From contig DITC01000066.1 of assembly GCA_002422685.1 (NCBI GenBank), positions 1 to 60,976 of the forward strand: DNA of 60,976 nt, given 5' to 3'. Of the stretch, positions 59,848-60,976 are shown one piece after another; position 1 is the stretch's first letter; every line of letters starts with the position of its first letter. The position numbers were made by a program, and so were the translations under genes. Source of the stretch: Thauera sp. UBA6194 (GTDB taxonomy: Bacteria > Pseudomonadota > Gammaproteobacteria > Burkholderiales > Rhodocyclaceae). The notes beneath the pieces are model-generated. The model saw only the letters and a list, made by a program, of their open reading frames with translations, made no database searches and had not been told where the DNA came from.

Positions 59848-60054
59848 TCAGATCCGCGTCGTGCGGTAGTAATTGCGCATGTGCGCGCTCACGCCCTGAT
59901 CGGCGGCTTCGCGGCGCGCGTCCTCGACCACCGTGGCGGTCACCGGCGCCGCCTGTGCGGCGGTGGCGGCCAGCGCGGCGGCCCCCGCGGCACTGCCGGC
60001 TCCGATCGCGGCCAGGAAGTTGCGGCGCGACAGCTTGGTGTTTTCGTCCTTCAT
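59848..60054 (-). CDS. Small Tat-signal protein of the formate dehydrogenase operon
   Basis: A 68-residue product whose first half is a complete Tat signal, KLSRRNFLAAIGAGSAAG, followed by an Ala-rich stretch and a short mature part ending HMRNYYRTTRI. Proteins of this size and pattern regularly precede formate dehydrogenase alpha genes in proteobacteria; the role is not known. It lies 13 bases before fdhA and is probably a subunit or assembly factor carried to the periplasm. Confidence 0.88.
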   Translation of the reverse strand: MKDENTKLSRRNFLAAIGAGSAAGAAALAATAAQAAPVTATVVEDARREAADQGVSAHMRNYYRTTRI

Positions 60055-60121
60055 CCTCGCTCTCCCCTCATTCGCGGTGCAGGCCCTCGCCCGCCCCGCA
60101 TCGTTTCGATGACGGCCGCGC

Positions 60122-60769
60122 TCAGTGCGCTTCCGCCTCCATCATGTCGAACGCCTGGCGCTCGATGTCCATGAAGGCCGCCAGCAGACCGCCGACCTTC
60201 GCGTAGAAATCCGCCCCCGGCGCCGCCGCCAGCGCGCCGGCAAACTGCGCGTACCAGGGCGCGATGTGACGGCTGAAGAACTGCCGCTGGCGTTCCAGCC
60301 CGGCCTCGTCCGGCCCGGTCAGCACCAGATGGCGCATGACCTCGGCGAGCGCGGCGATGTGGTCCTCGGTCTCGGTGACGCCCGCCCGGCGGCCGAGGCC
60401 GAGCTCGGCGAGGTCGTCGCGCAATTCGGCGAGCGGCTCCTCCTGCAGGAAGCCGGTGAGGTACCAGGAGCCGTTGCTCATCACCTCGGGCTTGCCGACG
60501 GCCACGAACAGCGCGTCGAACTCGTCGGTCACTGCCTGCGGCGGCGTCGCCTGCGCCGCGGCGCCCAAGGCAGACCAGGCGCGCGGCAGATCACCGGCCT
60601 CGCCGCCGAGCGTGCGCCCGGCCTGCGCGAGCGCCGCGAGTAGCGCCGCATCGGGCGCGGCATGGAACAGGCGGGCGAGCAACGCGTAGTGCTCGGCACG
60701 CGCGCGGTCCTCGTCCGACCAGGTCGGCTGCGGCTGGAGGGCGATGGTGGAGGTCGCGGCGTCGTTCAT
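60122..60769 (-). CDS. TorD/DmsD-family chaperone
   Basis: A 215-residue cytoplasmic all-helical chaperone for a molybdoenzyme. It has the YALLARLFHAAPDAALLAAL start, DEFDALFVAVGKPEVMSNGSWYLTGFLQEEPLAELRDDL in separate blocks, and the RQFFSRHIAPWYAQFAGAL segment typical of TorD. It very likely delivers cofactor to, or guards the Tat signal of, the formate dehydrogenase alpha subunit encoded just downstream. Its start overlaps the stop of the preceding Cys-rich gene by ATGA. Confidence 0.85.
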   Translation of the reverse strand: MNDAATSTIALQPQPTWSDEDRARAEHYALLARLFHAAPDAALLAALAQAGRTLGGEAGDLPRAWSALGAAAQATPPQAVTDEFDALFVAVGKPEVMSNGSWYLTGFLQEEPLAELRDDLAELGLGRRAGVTETEDHIAALAEVMRHLVLTGPDEAGLERQRQFFSRHIAPWYAQFAGALAAAPGADFYAKVGGLLAAFMDIERQAFDMMEAEAH

Positions 60770-60976
60770 TCGGTCAGATCCCAGGCCTTCACGGCGGATT
60801 CGGTCTTCATCATGTCGATCACCCGGCAGTCGGCGCACATGCGCAGGCGCGCACGCTCGGCCTCGCCGGCGAACATCGAGTGGCCGGACAGGCGGGCGAT
60901 CATGGATTCGATCAGCGGCGCGGGGCCCATGGCCTTGCCGCAGGCGGGGCAGTGGAAGATGTCGGCCTCGCGCAGG
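60766..60976 (-). CDS. C-terminal end of a Cys-rich (4Fe-4S type) protein, partial
   Basis: The last 69 codons of a gene whose start is beyond the right edge. The visible part has FHCPACGKAMGPAPLIESMIA, then LRMCADCRVIDMMKTES before the stop, two CxxC pairs. This resembles the C-terminus of 4Fe-4S dicluster proteins that head formate dehydrogenase operons in related bacteria. Only the C-terminus can be judged. It overlaps the TorD-like gene by 4 bases. Confidence 0.7.
   Translation of the reverse strand, partial: LREADIFHCPACGKAMGPAPLIESMIARLSGHSMFAGEAERARLRMCADCRVIDMMKTESAVKAWDLTE

Overview
The window is one contiguous, very GC-rich stretch of a bacterial chromosome. Its gene orders point to a betaproteobacterium of the Rhodocyclales, with Thauera/Azoarcus-type organisms the best guess. 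The signs are rpsF-priB-rpsR-rplI-dnaB, pilGHIJ-chpA, yqgE-ruvX-pyrR-pyrB-pyrC' next to yggT-proC-yggS and pilT-pilU, a non-catalytic dihydroorotase paralogue, and a membrane-bound cysteine-type formate dehydrogenase. The assignment rests on protein motifs and synteny read by eye, not on a search.

Layout. 1-3.2 kb: replication and ribosome genes on the minus strand (dnaB, rplI, rpsR, priB with a TTG start, rpsF). 3.4-8.3 kb: a small basic secreted protein converging on a large hrpA helicase. 8.4-17.2 kb: plus-strand genes for a DUF2478 protein, a YkgJ-type Cys-cluster protein, uppP, a YqiA-like esterase, a methyltransferase, rarD, an RNase II-like nuclease, a TonB-like protein, aroE and mtgA. 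17.3-19.5 kb: mgtE and an AmiS/UreI channel. 19.5-23.9 kb: a decayed glycerate pathway cluster, with only the 3' end of gcl left and no glxR, but intact hyi, glycerate kinase, a GlcG/HbpS protein and pyk. 23.9-27.2 kb: hemL, thiE and thiD on the minus strand, then rubredoxin. 27.2-36.6 kb: the type IV pilus chemosensory system pilG-pilH-pilI-pilJ-chpA. Its motor ATPases pilT and pilU lie at 46.7-49.0 kb.

36.6-40.4 kb holds a MalY-type lyase and a photolyase. The photolyase is bracketed by two inverted copies of a 194-bp palindromic repeat, with REP-like sequences nearby. 40.4-46.6 kb: yqgE, ruvX, pyrR, pyrB and the pseudo-dihydroorotase pyrC', then yggT, proC and yggS on the other strand. 49-54.9 kb: a THUMP RNA methyltransferase diverging from a two-gene unit in which a LysM/FecR protein is translationally coupled to a CHASE2-PAS-GGDEF-EAL c-di-GMP enzyme. 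55-61 kb: a minus-strand formate dehydrogenase operon in which structural subunits, a small lipoprotein, a small Tat-signal protein, a TorD-type chaperone and the end of a Cys-rich protein are stacked, several with 4-bp overlaps.

The most unusual features are the paired 194-bp nested-palindrome elements, whose two copies differ by compensatory substitutions in their arms; the gcl remnant with an in-frame stop beside an otherwise intact pathway cluster; the FecR-to-c-di-GMP signalling pair; and an acidic 18-bp repeat tract inside chpA. No CRISPR array, tRNA, rRNA, prophage or complete insertion sequence was seen.
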